Assembly: GCF_003206645.1 (NCBI RefSeq)
Contig: NZ_PZJP01000001.1
Coordinates: 117,831 to 181,830 of the forward strand
Length of the DNA stretch: 64,000 nt
Direction of reading: 5' to 3'
From: Salinicola aestuarinus
GTDB lineage: Bacteria; Pseudomonadota; Gammaproteobacteria; Pseudomonadales; Halomonadaceae
The notes below the pieces were generated by a model, which saw nothing but the letters and a program-made list of their open reading frames with translations, was not told where the DNA came from and made no database searches. Positions 9,024 to 18,155 of this stretch are shown here, piece by piece; position 1 is the first letter of the stretch; every line of letters begins with the position of its first letter. The translations under genes and the position numbers were made by a program.

Positions 9024-9042
9024 GGGGAAGGAAGCCGCGCGC

Positions 9043-10044
9043 CTATTCGGCGTCGCGGGCCTCGAGATAACGCGTCATCAGCGCATCCGCCTCAGTCCCG
9101 GCGGCCTCGCGGAACTGCTGCCACTGCGGCTGAGCCGCTTCGGTCAGCTGACGTGACATCGCCGCGTCCGGTGACGACATCTGCATGCCGTGCTCGGCCA
9201 GCACCTGGGCGTTGCGCGCGTCTTCATCCTTCGAGACCTGCTGGAACTGCGGTTCCATCTCGCGAGCCAGCGTTTCAATGATCTGCTGCTGCTCGTCGGT
9301 CAGCGAGTTCCAGGCGTCGAGGTTGATCGAGACGACGTCGGGTGCGAGCTGCCAGTCAAGCTTGTTGAAGTAGTCGGTGAACTCCCAGAAGTTACCGTCG
9401 ACGCCGGAGGGCGTGGAGGTGGTCACGCCATCGATGGCGCCGGAAGCCAGTGCCGGCACCACTTCGCCCCAAGGCATCTGGACCGGCGAAGCCCCCAGTG
9501 CGTCGAAGAACTCGGTGCCGTTCTTGTCGACGGTGCGCAGTTTCACGCCGGCCAGATCCTCGACCGTCTGTATCGGCTGCTGGGTGAAGACCCCCTGCCC
9601 CGGCCATGGCACGGTGTAGAGAAACTTCTGATTGAAGCGGGCGGCGACGTCTTCGTAGTACGGCCAGGCCGTGTCGCGCAGCAGTACGGCATCTTCCTCG
9701 TCGCGCGTGAGATAGGGGACGGACTCGATGCCCAGCAGCGGCGCCTCGCCAACCTGCTGAGTGAGGAGCATGTCAGCCCCCTGAACGATACCGTCACGCA
9801 CGGCGGACAGCAGCTCCGGTCCCTTGAGGCCGAGCTCGCCGCCGGCGTGCACGTCGAGGATGACCTCACCGTCTGTCGCCTCTTCCACCGCCGAGGAGAA
9901 CGTCTTGAGCGTCTCGGCCTGGAAATTCCCATCCGGCCAGGGGGTCACGATCATCAGCTGGGTAGCGGCGTGGGCGCTGAGCGCGCTCGCGCCGAGAACG
10001 GCTGCCGTACCGAGCACGGCAACGCGGGGAAGGATCGGCTTCAT
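9043..10044 (-). CDS. dctP: TRAP transporter periplasmic substrate-binding protein (DctP type)
   Basis: A 333-residue secreted protein. It begins with a Sec signal peptide (MKPILPRVAVLGTAAVLG, cleavage near SAHA-A at residue 22-27), then a DctP fold. VKLRTVDKNGTEFFDALGASPVQMPWGEV holds the conserved arginine (in KLRT) that grips the ligand carboxylate, followed by GAIDGVTTS. ATG 10044 was chosen for its AGGAG site and the correct signal peptide. It is the first gene of the transport and pxpBC transcript. Conserved arginine and family imply a carboxylate ligand; 5-oxoproline is the best guess from context. Confidence 0.92.
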   Translation of the reverse strand: MKPILPRVAVLGTAAVLGASALSAHAATQLMIVTPWPDGNFQAETLKTFSSAVEEATDGEVILDVHAGGELGLKGPELLSAVRDGIVQGADMLLTQQVGEAPLLGIESVPYLTRDEEDAVLLRDTAWPYYEDVAARFNQKFLYTVPWPGQGVFTQQPIQTVEDLAGVKLRTVDKNGTEFFDALGASPVQMPWGEVVPALASGAIDGVTTSTPSGVDGNFWEFTDYFNKLDWQLAPDVVSINLDAWNSLTDEQQQIIETLAREMEPQFQQVSKDEDARNAQVLAEHGMQMSSPDAAMSRQLTEAAQPQWQQFREAAGTEADALMTRYLEARDAE

Positions 10045-10129
10045 TCTGACTCCTGATTTATTGTTGTCGATCATGGGACGAACGCAGCGGTAAACCGCCA
10101 TTTTTGTCGGTACTTTGGTGGAACATCTT

Positions 10130-10139
10130 TGGCATACCA
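10130..10139. promoter_or_regulatory. GntR-type operator upstream of dctP
   Basis: TGGCATACCA lies 86 bp upstream of the dctP start and differs at one position from the perfect palindrome TGGTATACCA at 2202-2211 in the other promoter of the locus. Shared sites at both ends of the locus suggest one regulator, probably the GntR protein encoded at 4622-5299. The rest of the 284-bp gap from 10045 to 10328 holds no gene. Confidence 0.5.
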
Positions 10140-10224
10140 GGTCGTCCGAGTCAAACCCCGCGGCGCAATTAGTCATTAGTCTTGGTCGTTACCCCCCTCG
10201 CTCGGTTGCGCGGTGGGTATACAA

Positions 10225-10253
10225 GAAGGCCGCGACTCGCGGTCGCGGCCTTC
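10225..10253 (-). terminator. Rho-independent terminator-like hairpin after the M42 peptidase gene
   Basis: A perfect 12-bp stem (10225-10236 with 10242-10253) with a five-base loop lies 75 bases downstream of the peptidase stop. On the minus strand it is followed by TTGTATA, a weak T-rich tail. It could also end transcription approaching from the other side. Confidence 0.6.
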
Positions 10254-10328
10254 GTTGATCGGCGCGTCCGCGGCGGCGCTTCGCCCCGTCACACCTCGCC
10301 GGCCGGCGGGCGATGCCCGCCCTGGACT

Positions 10329-11471
10329 TCACTCGAAGTAGCTGAAGGTCTCACCGCTCTTGATGTCCAGCAGGGTGTGATAGATCAGCTCGATCACGTG
10401 CTCGACGTCCTGCTTGTGGACCATCTCGACGGTGGTGTGCATGTAGCGCAGCGGCAGCGAGATCAGCGCCGAGGCGACGCCGGAATTCGAGTAGGCGAAG
10501 GCGTCGGTGTCGGTGCCGGTCGCCCGCGAGCGCGGCAGACGCTGGAACGGGATGTTCTGGGCCTTGGCGGTCGCGATGAGCCGTTCGCGCAGCTTGTTCT
10601 GGATTGCCGGGGCGTAGCAGATCACCGGGCCGTCGCCGATCTTGTTGGCGCCTTCGCGCTTCTGCTCGATCATCGGCGTGGAGGTGTCGTGGCTGACGTC
10701 GGTGACGATGGCGACGTTGGGGTCCAGGCGCTCGGCGATCATCTGCGCACCACGCAGGCCGACCTCTTCCTGGACCGCGTTGACGATGTAGAGACCGAAA
10801 TCGAGCGTCTTGCCGCGGGCCTTCAGCAGGCGCGCGACCTCGGCGATCATGAAACCGCCGATGCGATTGTCGATGGCCCGGCAGACCAGTTTGTCACCGT
10901 TGAGCACCATGAACTCGTCGGGATAGGTGATGACGCAGCCGACGTGGACACCCAGCGCCTCGACTTCATCCTTGGAGCTGGCGCCCACGTCGATGAAGAT
11001 GTTGTCGAGCTCCGGCGGCTTCTCCTGCGGGCCCTGCCGCCGAGTGTGGATTGCCGGCCAGCCGAAGACGCCGGGCACGATGCCATCGTCGGTATGGATA
11101 TTGACCCGCTTGGAGGGCGCGATCTGGTGGTCGCTGCCGCCGTTGCGCACGACGTAGATCAGGCCGCTGTCCGTGATGTAGTTGACGTACCAGGAGATTT
11201 CGTCGGCGTGACCTTCGATCACCACCTTGTAGTCGGCGTCCGGGTTGATCACGCCGACGGCGGTGCCGTAGGTATCGGTGATGAACTCGTCGACGTAGGG
11301 GCGCAGGTACTCCATCCACAGTTTCTGACCGCTGGACTCGTAGCCGGTGGGCGAGGCGTTGTTGAGATAGCGCTCGAGAAACGCCATGGCGTCGGCGTTC
11401 ATCGGCTGGGCTTCGCCTTTGGGTGCGGGCTTGGCATTCTTGCCGGACTGCTTGTCACTACCTTTGCTCAT
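10329..11471 (-). CDS. M42-family metallo-aminopeptidase
   Basis: A 380-residue cytosolic M42 (glutamyl aminopeptidase/cellulase M-like) peptidase. All metal and catalytic residues are visible: His88 in GHADE, Asp201 in CRAIDNR, Glu235-Glu236 in QEEVG, Asp258 in VTDVS and His345 in YMHTTVE. AAGGA precedes ATG 11471. The first 23 residues are Lys/Ser/Gly-rich and low complexity, unlike the family, so translation from Met24 is possible. Such enzymes form large tetrahedral dodecamers that trim peptides. A relative works in NAGGN osmolyte systems, but no NAGGN synthesis gene is nearby, so a general peptidase role is safer. Confidence 0.88.
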   Translation of the reverse strand: MSKGSDKQSGKNAKPAPKGEAQPMNADAMAFLERYLNNASPTGYESSGQKLWMEYLRPYVDEFITDTYGTAVGVINPDADYKVVIEGHADEISWYVNYITDSGLIYVVRNGGSDHQIAPSKRVNIHTDDGIVPGVFGWPAIHTRRQGPQEKPPELDNIFIDVGASSKDEVEALGVHVGCVITYPDEFMVLNGDKLVCRAIDNRIGGFMIAEVARLLKARGKTLDFGLYIVNAVQEEVGLRGAQMIAERLDPNVAIVTDVSHDTSTPMIEQKREGANKIGDGPVICYAPAIQNKLRERLIATAKAQNIPFQRLPRSRATGTDTDAFAYSNSGVASALISLPLRYMHTTVEMVHKQDVEHVIELIYHTLLDIKSGETFSYFE

Positions 11472-11667
11472 TGCATCTTTCCTTGGCTGACGTCGCGTCG
11501 AGTCGCCATCGGGGTGAGCCGCTGACGCGACGATTCGTTGAAAAGCGTCGCTCGTGGACGAGCGAGTGGCACCAGCTTAGCAGGCTCTCGATCGCTCTGG
11601 CCCGTCGTTGGCGTCTCGTCATGACCTACGCTGATAGCCTCTTCTCGACACGGCAACGGACTGCATC

Positions 11668-12621
11668 ATGTCTTCAACGTCAGACACCACATCTCCCGTT
11701 TCCCCCGCCACGGCGCTGCCGCCGTTGCGCCACCATCAGCGCTTCGACTACCGCCCCATCACCGACCGCGACGACTGGCGCTGGCCGGGGGAGACCGGTC
11801 TTGCGGTCTATCTCGGTTTCAACCTGGAGCATTACGCCTTCGGCGAGGGGCGCGGAGTGGGCATCGCGCCGCCGGCCCCCGAGGGTGAGCCGGACGTGCT
11901 CAACTATGCCTGGCGCGACTACGGCAACCGGGTGGGGGCCTGGCGCTGTCTCGAGCTCTTCGAGCAGCTCGGTCTGCCGGTCGGCGTGATCGCCAATACC
12001 GCGATACTCGACCACTGCCCGGCACTGCTCGATGCCTTCGCCGCGCGCGGCGACGAGATCATCGCCCACGGCCATACCAACGCCGAGCGCCAGGGTCAGA
12101 TGGACGAGGCTTCGGAGCGCCGGCTGATCGCCGCGTGCCGGGCACGGCTCAAGGCGCGCTACGGCAACGCGCCGCGGGGCTGGCTCTCACCGTGGATTTC
12201 GGAGAGCGAAGCGACGCCGGATCGGCTGCGGGAGGCGGGCTTCGACTATCAGCTCAACTGGGCCCACGACGACCGGCCGACGCCGATGCGCACCGACACC
12301 GGCACGCTCTGGTCGATCCCCTACCCGCAGGAGGTCAACGACATCCCGACAATCTCCAGCCACCGCGTCTCGATGGCGGAATTCAGCACCATGATCCGCG
12401 ACCAGTTCCACGAGCTTCACGAGCAGTCTCGGCGCCAGCCGCTGGTCATGGGCATCGCTCTGCATCCCTGGATCGTGGGACAACCGTTCCGCCTGCGCCA
12501 GCTACGCCACGTACTGGGCGAGCTGGCCGGCTTCGGCACGGCGGACGGTGTATGGTGGACAACGCCCGGCGGCATTGCCGGCCACATGGCACAACTACCC
12601 TCGCCAAGCGCCCGGCGCTGA
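11668..12621 (+). CDS. Polysaccharide deacetylase-family protein (PuuE allantoinase-like branch)
   Basis: A 317-residue NodB-like carbohydrate esterase-4 fold protein without a signal peptide. The region AWRDYGNRVGAWRCLELFEQLGLPVGVIANTA, then EIIAHGHTNAERQ, then GWLSPWISES matches the cytosolic branch that includes cofactor-independent allantoinase PuuE rather than secreted chitin or peptidoglycan deacetylases. Late motifs are MGIALHPWIVGQPFR. It is followed 22 bases later by the DUF1275 gene and may be co-transcribed. Possible substrates are allantoin or other cyclic ureides. An N-carbamoyl hydrolase sits about 7 kb away, but no direct link is shown. Confidence 0.75.
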   Translation: MSSTSDTTSPVSPATALPPLRHHQRFDYRPITDRDDWRWPGETGLAVYLGFNLEHYAFGEGRGVGIAPPAPEGEPDVLNYAWRDYGNRVGAWRCLELFEQLGLPVGVIANTAILDHCPALLDAFAARGDEIIAHGHTNAERQGQMDEASERRLIAACRARLKARYGNAPRGWLSPWISESEATPDRLREAGFDYQLNWAHDDRPTPMRTDTGTLWSIPYPQEVNDIPTISSHRVSMAEFSTMIRDQFHELHEQSRRQPLVMGIALHPWIVGQPFRLRQLRHVLGELAGFGTADGVWWTTPGGIAGHMAQLPSPSARR

Positions 12622-12643
12622 CAACCCAACAAGAGAGCGGACG

Positions 12644-13324
12644 ATGGCGTTCAAGCCCATTCCGATACAGGCCTTCGCACTGCTATTCGTGGTCGCTGGC
12701 GCCACCGATGCACTGATCTACCGTCACAGTCGCGACCTGCTGGCGGTGTACATGACCGGCAACACCTCCCACGTGGGCCAGCACCTGGCGACTCAGGACT
12801 GGCTGGGTGCCCTGCCGCTACTGGCGGTCATCGCGACCTTTTTCGGTGCGACCGTCGCGGCGGCCTGGATCGGTAACCGGGTCGGGCCGTGGCGTGCCAC
12901 GTGCGTGATGCTGATCACTGCGGGACTGATTGGGGTGGCGGCCCCCATCGCCATCAACGACGGCTATAGCCTCGCCACCGTGCTGTGGATCGCGGCGGGA
13001 ATGGGGGCGCTCAACCAGGTGAGCGCAAAGGAGTCGGGGGTGACCTTCCTGACCGGCACGCTGGTGCGTACCGGCCGCGCGCTGGCCGCCGGCGATTGGC
13101 TCGCGGGGCGCGACGGCCTGATGCGCTGGGTCGCGCTGGTCGTCGGCGCGGCGATTGCCACCCTGCTCGACGAGTGGATCGCCGAGCGCAGCCTGCTGTT
13201 CATCGTGGCGGCGCTGCTGCTCGGCGCCGCCCTCACCGCCTGGAACGCCCTCGCCCACCGCCAGACGGCGCGTCTCCACGCCATCGCGACCGCAAGCGCG
13301 GCCGACTCGCACGCGGGGTGCTGA
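12644..13324 (+). CDS. YoaK/DUF1275-family membrane protein
   Basis: A 226-residue integral membrane protein with about six hydrophobic segments. Family signatures are AGATDALIYRH near residue 18, the MTGNTSHVG motif near residue 40, and NQVSAKESGVTFLTGTLVRTGRAL. ATG 12644 is preceded by AGAGAGCGGA. The family is of unknown function. It sits immediately after the polysaccharide deacetylase-family gene and converges with the Na+/H+ antiporter gene, with only one base between their stop codons. Confidence 0.85.
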   Translation: MAFKPIPIQAFALLFVVAGATDALIYRHSRDLLAVYMTGNTSHVGQHLATQDWLGALPLLAVIATFFGATVAAAWIGNRVGPWRATCVMLITAGLIGVAAPIAINDGYSLATVLWIAAGMGALNQVSAKESGVTFLTGTLVRTGRALAAGDWLAGRDGLMRWVALVVGAAIATLLDEWIAERSLLFIVAALLLGAALTAWNALAHRQTARLHAIATASAADSHAGC

Positions 13325-13325
13325 G

Positions 13326-14678
13326 TCAGAGCACCATCGCCGCGACCCAGCCGAAGACCAGGAGTGGCACGTTGTAGTGCAGGAACGTCGGCACCACGCT
13401 GTCCCAGATATGGTCGTGCTGGCCATCGGCGTTGAGACCGGCGGTGGGACCGAGCGTCGAGTCCGATGCCGGCGACCCGGCGTCACCCAGCGCGGCGGCG
13501 GCGCCCACCAGGGCGATGGTCGCCATCGGCGAGAAGCCGAAGTTGAGCGCCAGCGGTACGTAAAGCGAGGCAATGATCGGAATGGTCGAGAACGACGAAC
13601 CGATACCCATGGTGATGAAAAGCCCCACCACCAACATCACCAGCGCCGCCAGCCAGCGGTGATCGCCGATGACTTCGGTGGAGCCGGCGACCAGGCTCTC
13701 TACCGCGCCGGTCGCCTGCATCACGCTGGCAAAACCCGCCGCCGCGATCATGATGAAGCCGATCTGCGCCATCATCCGCATGCCTTCGGTGAACACGCCA
13801 TCCTGTTCGCGCCAGCGAAAGACACCGCTGACCGAGAGCAGCGCGAAGCCGAAGAGCCCGCCCAGCACCATCGACCCGGTGTAGAGCTGCACTCCGACGG
13901 TGCCCACCAGCGCCGCGACGAGCGAGAGCTTCTGCCACCTCTTCAGCCGCCCGTCGGCGACGACTTCGGCGACACTCTCCTCGCCTTCCTGGCTCACCGA
14001 CAGCGGCCGATCGGCGTAAGTCCGCTTGCGTCGATAGCTGAAGAACACCGCCGTCAGCAGCCCCAGCGCCATGCCGCCGATGGGAATCGCCATCGCCAGC
14101 GGCACCTGGGCCGCCTGAACGTCGAGGCCGTTGGCGTTGAGATTGGCCAGCAGAATGTCATTGAGAAAGATAGCGCCAAAGCCGACCGGCAGCAGCATGT
14201 AGGGCGCGGTGATACCGAAGGTAATAACGCAGGCGACCGCACGACGATCGAGCTCGAGCCGATTCATCAGCGTCAGAAGCGGCGGCACCAGAATCGGAAT
14301 GAAGGCGATGTGCACCGGAATCAGGTTCTGGGAGCTGACCGCTGCCAACCCCAGTGAACCCAGCAGCGCCAGGATGATGGGACGCCGCTTGAGCTTGCCT
14401 CCACCGTCGAGATCGAGCCGCTCGACCGCACCTCGGGCGAGCCACTGGGTAACGCCCGAACGCGACAGCGCGACGGCGAAAGCGCCCAGTACCGCGTAGG
14501 CGATGGCGACCGTGGCCCCATTGCCGAGACCGTCGTTGAACGCCTCGAGGATGTCGTCGAGCGGCATGCCGGCATACCAGCCCCCCACCAGCGCCGCCAC
14601 GATCAGTGCGAACACGACCGATACCCGCGCCAGACTCAGCGTGACCATTACCAGAATGGCCAGAACCACCGCATTCAT
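13326..14678 (-). CDS. Na+/H+ antiporter family protein (NhaC-like)
   Basis: A 450-residue inner membrane protein with about eleven to thirteen membrane segments. It matches the family that pairs an N-terminal antiporter domain ([20 protein letters not shown]) with the NhaC-type core ([19 protein letters not shown] and [19 protein letters not shown]). A short charged loop near residue 220 holds RRKRTYADR. It likely expels sodium in exchange for protons, useful in a salt-living organism. No partner gene is adjacent. A hairpin just upstream could influence its expression. Confidence 0.85.
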   Translation of the reverse strand: MNAVVLAILVMVTLSLARVSVVFALIVAALVGGWYAGMPLDDILEAFNDGLGNGATVAIAYAVLGAFAVALSRSGVTQWLARGAVERLDLDGGGKLKRRPIILALLGSLGLAAVSSQNLIPVHIAFIPILVPPLLTLMNRLELDRRAVACVITFGITAPYMLLPVGFGAIFLNDILLANLNANGLDVQAAQVPLAMAIPIGGMALGLLTAVFFSYRRKRTYADRPLSVSQEGEESVAEVVADGRLKRWQKLSLVAALVGTVGVQLYTGSMVLGGLFGFALLSVSGVFRWREQDGVFTEGMRMMAQIGFIMIAAAGFASVMQATGAVESLVAGSTEVIGDHRWLAALVMLVVGLFITMGIGSSFSTIPIIASLYVPLALNFGFSPMATIALVGAAAALGDAGSPASDSTLGPTAGLNADGQHDHIWDSVVPTFLHYNVPLLVFGWVAAMVL

Positions 14679-14710
14679 TCGTTGCCCCTCGTTCCCGTCA
14701 CTGTTGTTGG

Positions 14711-14734
14711 GTCGTGACGACCTGCCGTCACGAC
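14711..14734 (-). promoter_or_regulatory. Dyad/hairpin in the leader of the Na+/H+ antiporter gene
   Basis: A perfect 9-bp inverted repeat (14711-14719 with 14726-14734, six-base spacer) begins 33 bases upstream of the antiporter start. It could be an operator or an mRNA hairpin. It matches no riboswitch I recognise. It lies in the 305-bp non-coding gap 14679-14983, whose other recognisable element is the terminator at 14880-14914. Confidence 0.5.
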
Positions 14735-14879
14735 GTATGGACTCTCGCTCGCCGGTTCACCAACGATGCCAGGCACCGCGTTGTCATCGGTCGCGAATTC
14801 ACGAAGCCGCCGATGATATCGCCCCCGGCGCTGAACGCCAGGGTTTGTCGCGAAAGTCGCCGCTTGACGGTCCCGGAGG

Positions 14880-14914
14880 CAAAAAAAACGGGGCGGCCAG
14901 GTAGGCCGCCCCGT
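14880..14914 (-). terminator. Strong rho-independent terminator of opgD
   Basis: An 11-bp perfect GC-rich stem (14888-14898 with 14904-14914, five-base loop) is followed on the minus strand by an uninterrupted run of T (14881-14888 read as A on the plus strand). It lies 70 bases after the opgD stop and is the clearest intrinsic terminator in the window. Confidence 0.92.
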
Positions 14915-14983
14915 GGGGACGAAGGGGGGCTGCCCGCTACGCGGCCCCGGTCCTGTCATGCGATCAACCGTCTCGCCTCGCCC

Positions 14984-16645
14984 TCAGCCGTTGGCGGCCG
15001 GATGCGGTGGATACTCACGCTCGCTGGGGGCGGGCGGGAAGTACTGGTAGAGCCAGGTCTCGCTGATGATTTCGTCCTCGGCGTTCAGGCTCAGACGCAT
15101 GTTGATCGGATCGGTGGAATCCGAGGTCGGATACCAGTCGAACTGAATACGAAAGCCCTCGATCTCCTCGACCCACAGAATCTGGGGCTCCTCCGCCCGC
15201 CCTTCAGGGACGTCGAGCTGGGTGTGCACGTTGATCTCGTTGTCGTAGAGGTGCTTGAGATCGCCGCCGACGAAATCCACCGCGATGCGCTGTGCCCACG
15301 TCTCCGGGTAGTGCTCACCCGGCGCCCACCCCTCGGGGAAACCGCCGATACCGGTGAAGGTCTTGCGCACGCGAGCCAGATCGGTGCGCGTCGGGGGCAG
15401 CGCGCTCCAGTAGAGCTTGTAGGCGTAGTGCAGCGCCTGGCCCGGCTCGACGGCCTTCTCCGGCTTCCAGAACGCGACCACGTTGTCCATGGTCTCGCCC
15501 GTGGTCGGTATCTCGAGCATCTGCAGCGCGCCGCGGCCCCACTGCCCCTGTGGCTCGACCCAGAGACTCGGCCGCTTGTGGTAGTTGCCGATGATGTCTT
15601 CGTAGCTCTCGAAATCGTGATCGGTCTGCAGCAGGCCGAATCCCTTCGGGCTATCGTCGTCGAACGTGTTGAACTGCACCCGCGGCGGATTGTTCAGCGG
15701 CCGGCAGACCCATTCGCCATTGCCGCGCCAGATCGACAGACGGTCGGAGTCGTGAATCTGCGGATGGAAGGTGTGGCACATGTCGCGCTGCTGCGTGCCG
15801 CAGCTGAACATGCTGGTCATCGGCGTGATGCCGAGCTGGGTGATCGACTCGCGCGGATAGAGATGCTTGTCGATCTCCATGACCACGCGCTCGTCTTCGC
15901 AGTGAATGATGAAACGATAGGCACCGGCGAGGCTCGGCGAATCAAGCAGCGCATAGGCGGTGAAGGTCGTCGATCCCGGCTCGGGGGTCTCGAACCAGAA
16001 GCGGGTAAAGGCCGGGAACTCCTCCTGCTTGCCGTCGGCATAGGTGTTGACCGCCACGCCGCGCGCCGAGAGACCGTACTGGTAGGTATCGTCGACGGCG
16101 CGGAAATAGCTCGCCCCCAGAAAGGAGAGGATGTCGCGTTCGGTGAGCGAGGGCGCCTTGAAGACGCGAAACCCGGCAAAGCCGAGATCGCTCTGCCCTT
16201 CGAGCTGGGAGGCGTCAATCTCGGCGCCGGAGTAGTCGAACAGTTCGGGCCGGAAATGGATCTCCCGCGCCCGGCCCGAGTCGCCGTCGATGGCGTACAT
16301 TCGCACCGGCTGGTTGAACGCCATGCCGACGTGGAAGAACTGGATATCCAGCGGCCCGTCCATGTCGTGCCACAGCGAGTGATCCGGGTCGTAGCCGATG
16401 GCGTTGTACTGCTGCGGCGTGAGATTGGCCAGCGCCGGCGGCAGCTGCTGGACGGTGCTCTGATAAGGCCTCGATCCGAGATCCTGCGCGTACGTCTTGA
16501 GCCAGTCGAAGCTGAACGCTTCGGACTCGCCATCGGCGATGTTGCTCGAGGCCTGCGCTGCGGCGAACAGGGGAGCCGACGGCAGGCCATACCAGGCGGC
16601 CAGCGCGATGGCGCTTTTCAGAACACGTCTACGATCCATTGACAC
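14984..16645 (-). CDS. opgD: Glucan biosynthesis protein D, Tat-exported
   Basis: A 553-residue periplasmic protein of the OpgG/OpgD (MdoG/MdoD) family, matching the usual OpgD length of about 550. The N-terminus [18 protein letters not shown] is a Tat signal with the twin arginines, as in Escherichia coli OpgD, then an AxA cleavage site near residue 30. The mature part starts [19 protein letters not shown] and contains ATNYLWEDI-like family blocks such as [18 protein letters not shown] and [14 protein letters not shown]. It shapes the backbone of osmoregulated periplasmic glucans. No opgH or opgG is nearby. It is a single-gene unit with its own terminator. Confidence 0.92.
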   Translation of the reverse strand: MSMDRRRVLKSAIALAAWYGLPSAPLFAAAQASSNIADGESEAFSFDWLKTYAQDLGSRPYQSTVQQLPPALANLTPQQYNAIGYDPDHSLWHDMDGPLDIQFFHVGMAFNQPVRMYAIDGDSGRAREIHFRPELFDYSGAEIDASQLEGQSDLGFAGFRVFKAPSLTERDILSFLGASYFRAVDDTYQYGLSARGVAVNTYADGKQEEFPAFTRFWFETPEPGSTTFTAYALLDSPSLAGAYRFIIHCEDERVVMEIDKHLYPRESITQLGITPMTSMFSCGTQQRDMCHTFHPQIHDSDRLSIWRGNGEWVCRPLNNPPRVQFNTFDDDSPKGFGLLQTDHDFESYEDIIGNYHKRPSLWVEPQGQWGRGALQMLEIPTTGETMDNVVAFWKPEKAVEPGQALHYAYKLYWSALPPTRTDLARVRKTFTGIGGFPEGWAPGEHYPETWAQRIAVDFVGGDLKHLYDNEINVHTQLDVPEGRAEEPQILWVEEIEGFRIQFDWYPTSDSTDPINMRLSLNAEDEIISETWLYQYFPPAPSEREYPPHPAANG

Positions 16646-16862
16646 ACATCCTCTGTGAATTGCCGTCGATTTCGCAGCATACCCGATCCCGAAAGGGCAG
16701 GCTGCAAGGAAACAAACTCCGCTGTCAGACGCCTGCCACGGCGTAAGGTTCAGCCGTGCCGTCCAGCCAATAGCGCCGCAGGGGCGCTGGCAGAACGTCG
16801 TCGCGGAATAGAAAGCATGCTAACGTTGTCGCTCCCTCCGCTGGATTGACGAGAGACGTCCC

Positions 16863-18119
16863 GTGAAACGCCGTTATCTGTCGCACTATCTTTGGCGTCG
16901 TGCACAAAGCATCGACGAACTGGCGGGAATGGCCCGCCGCCGCCTGCCCGCCTTTGCCTGGGAGTACGTTCACGGCGGCGCTGAAGATGAGATCACACTG
17001 GGTGACAACCGCCGCGCCTTCTCCGCCTGGGGATTTCAGCCCCGCACGCTGGTCGACGTCGAGGACCGCAACAGCCAGACGACGTTACTTGGCCAGCCGG
17101 CGGCAATGCCGCTGGCCATCGCCCCCACCGGCTACAACGGCATGTTGTGGAAAGACGCTGACATTGCCCTGGCCCGGGCGGCCGCCTCACGCAATATCCC
17201 CTTCACCCTGAGCACGGTCTCCTGCAACAGCCTCGAGGCGGTCGCGGAGGCGGTACCTGACGCCCGTCTATGGTTCCAGCTCTACGTGCTCGACGATCAA
17301 GCCGTGCGCGACGACATGCTGGCGCGAGCGCAGGCCGCCGGGGCCGAAACACTGCTGGTCACCACCGATACGGTCGTGTTGGGCCGTCGCGAGTGGGACG
17401 CCCGCAGTTTCGTCAACCCGCGCCGCCTGGGACTGCCGTATCTCGTCGATACGGCGCTGCACCCGCAGTGGGCGTGGCGCGCGCTGTGGCCGCAGGGGCT
17501 GCCCACACTCGGCAATCTGATGAAGTATCTGCCGAAGGAGCAGCAGAGTGCCGCCAGCGCCGCCTCCTTTATCAATCAGCGCATGAGCCGCCGGCTGACC
17601 TGGGAGACGCTGACGGAGATTCGCGAACGCTGGCCGGGAAAACTGCTGATCAAGGGCATCACCAACGCGACGGACGCCCGGGAGGCGAAGCGAATCGGTG
17701 CCGACGGCGTGGTGGTTACCAATCATGGAGGGCGTCAGCTCGACGGCGCGCCGGCGACACTCGACGCCCTGCCGGAAGTCGTCGACGCGGTCGGCGAGGA
17801 CCTCCACGTCCTGCTCGATAGCGGTATCCGCCGCGGCAGCGACATCGCCAAGGCGGTGGCTCTGGGGGCAGAGGGCGTGCTCTGCGGCCGCGCCACGCTC
17901 TACGGGCTGGCACTCGGTGGTGAGGCGGGGGCCGCGCACGCGCTGGATCTGCTGCGCGACCAACTGCATAACCTGATGGCCCAACTGGGCCGGCCGACGC
18001 TGGACCAGCTCACGCCGGCATGTCTGCGCCGCACGCCCTACGTGGCCGTCGGTAGCGACGCGCCAAACCGCTCCGGCAGCCGCTCACCCGCGGGCGAGTC
18101 GCCGGGCGACCTCCCCTGA
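16863..18119 (+). CDS. FMN-dependent alpha-hydroxy acid dehydrogenase (LldD/MdlB family)
   Basis: A 418-residue FMN TIM-barrel enzyme oxidising an L-2-hydroxy acid such as L-lactate or mandelate. Family motifs are FAWEYVHGGAEDE near the start, PLAIAPTGYNGMLW, LIKGITNATDA with the FMN lysine, VTNHGGRQLDGAPA with the catalytic histidine and arginine, and DSGIRRGSDIAKA with the phosphate-binding arginines. The last 20 or so residues are a Ser/Arg/Gly-rich tail unlike the core. It stands alone; the gene is convergent with gloA. The 217-bp gap upstream (16646-16862) shows no recognisable site. The true substrate is uncertain. Confidence 0.88.
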   Translation: MKRRYLSHYLWRRAQSIDELAGMARRRLPAFAWEYVHGGAEDEITLGDNRRAFSAWGFQPRTLVDVEDRNSQTTLLGQPAAMPLAIAPTGYNGMLWKDADIALARAAASRNIPFTLSTVSCNSLEAVAEAVPDARLWFQLYVLDDQAVRDDMLARAQAAGAETLLVTTDTVVLGRREWDARSFVNPRRLGLPYLVDTALHPQWAWRALWPQGLPTLGNLMKYLPKEQQSAASAASFINQRMSRRLTWETLTEIRERWPGKLLIKGITNATDAREAKRIGADGVVVTNHGGRQLDGAPATLDALPEVVDAVGEDLHVLLDSGIRRGSDIAKAVALGAEGVLCGRATLYGLALGGEAGAAHALDLLRDQLHNLMAQLGRPTLDQLTPACLRRTPYVAVGSDAPNRSGSRSPAGESPGDLP

Positions 18120-18155
18120 CCCCGCGAGCGGCCTCGTCGACGGACTCGGGGGCTA

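Noticed and set aside
10329..11471. M42 peptidase as part of an NAGGN osmolyte system
   Set aside because: A related M42 peptidase occurs in NAGGN loci, but no asparagine synthetase-like or acetyltransferase partner is adjacent here.
14714..16642. Long antisense open frame opposite opgD (642 codons)
   Set aside because: It mirrors opgD on the other strand, has no recognisable family and arises from high G+C codon bias. OpgD is clearly the real gene.
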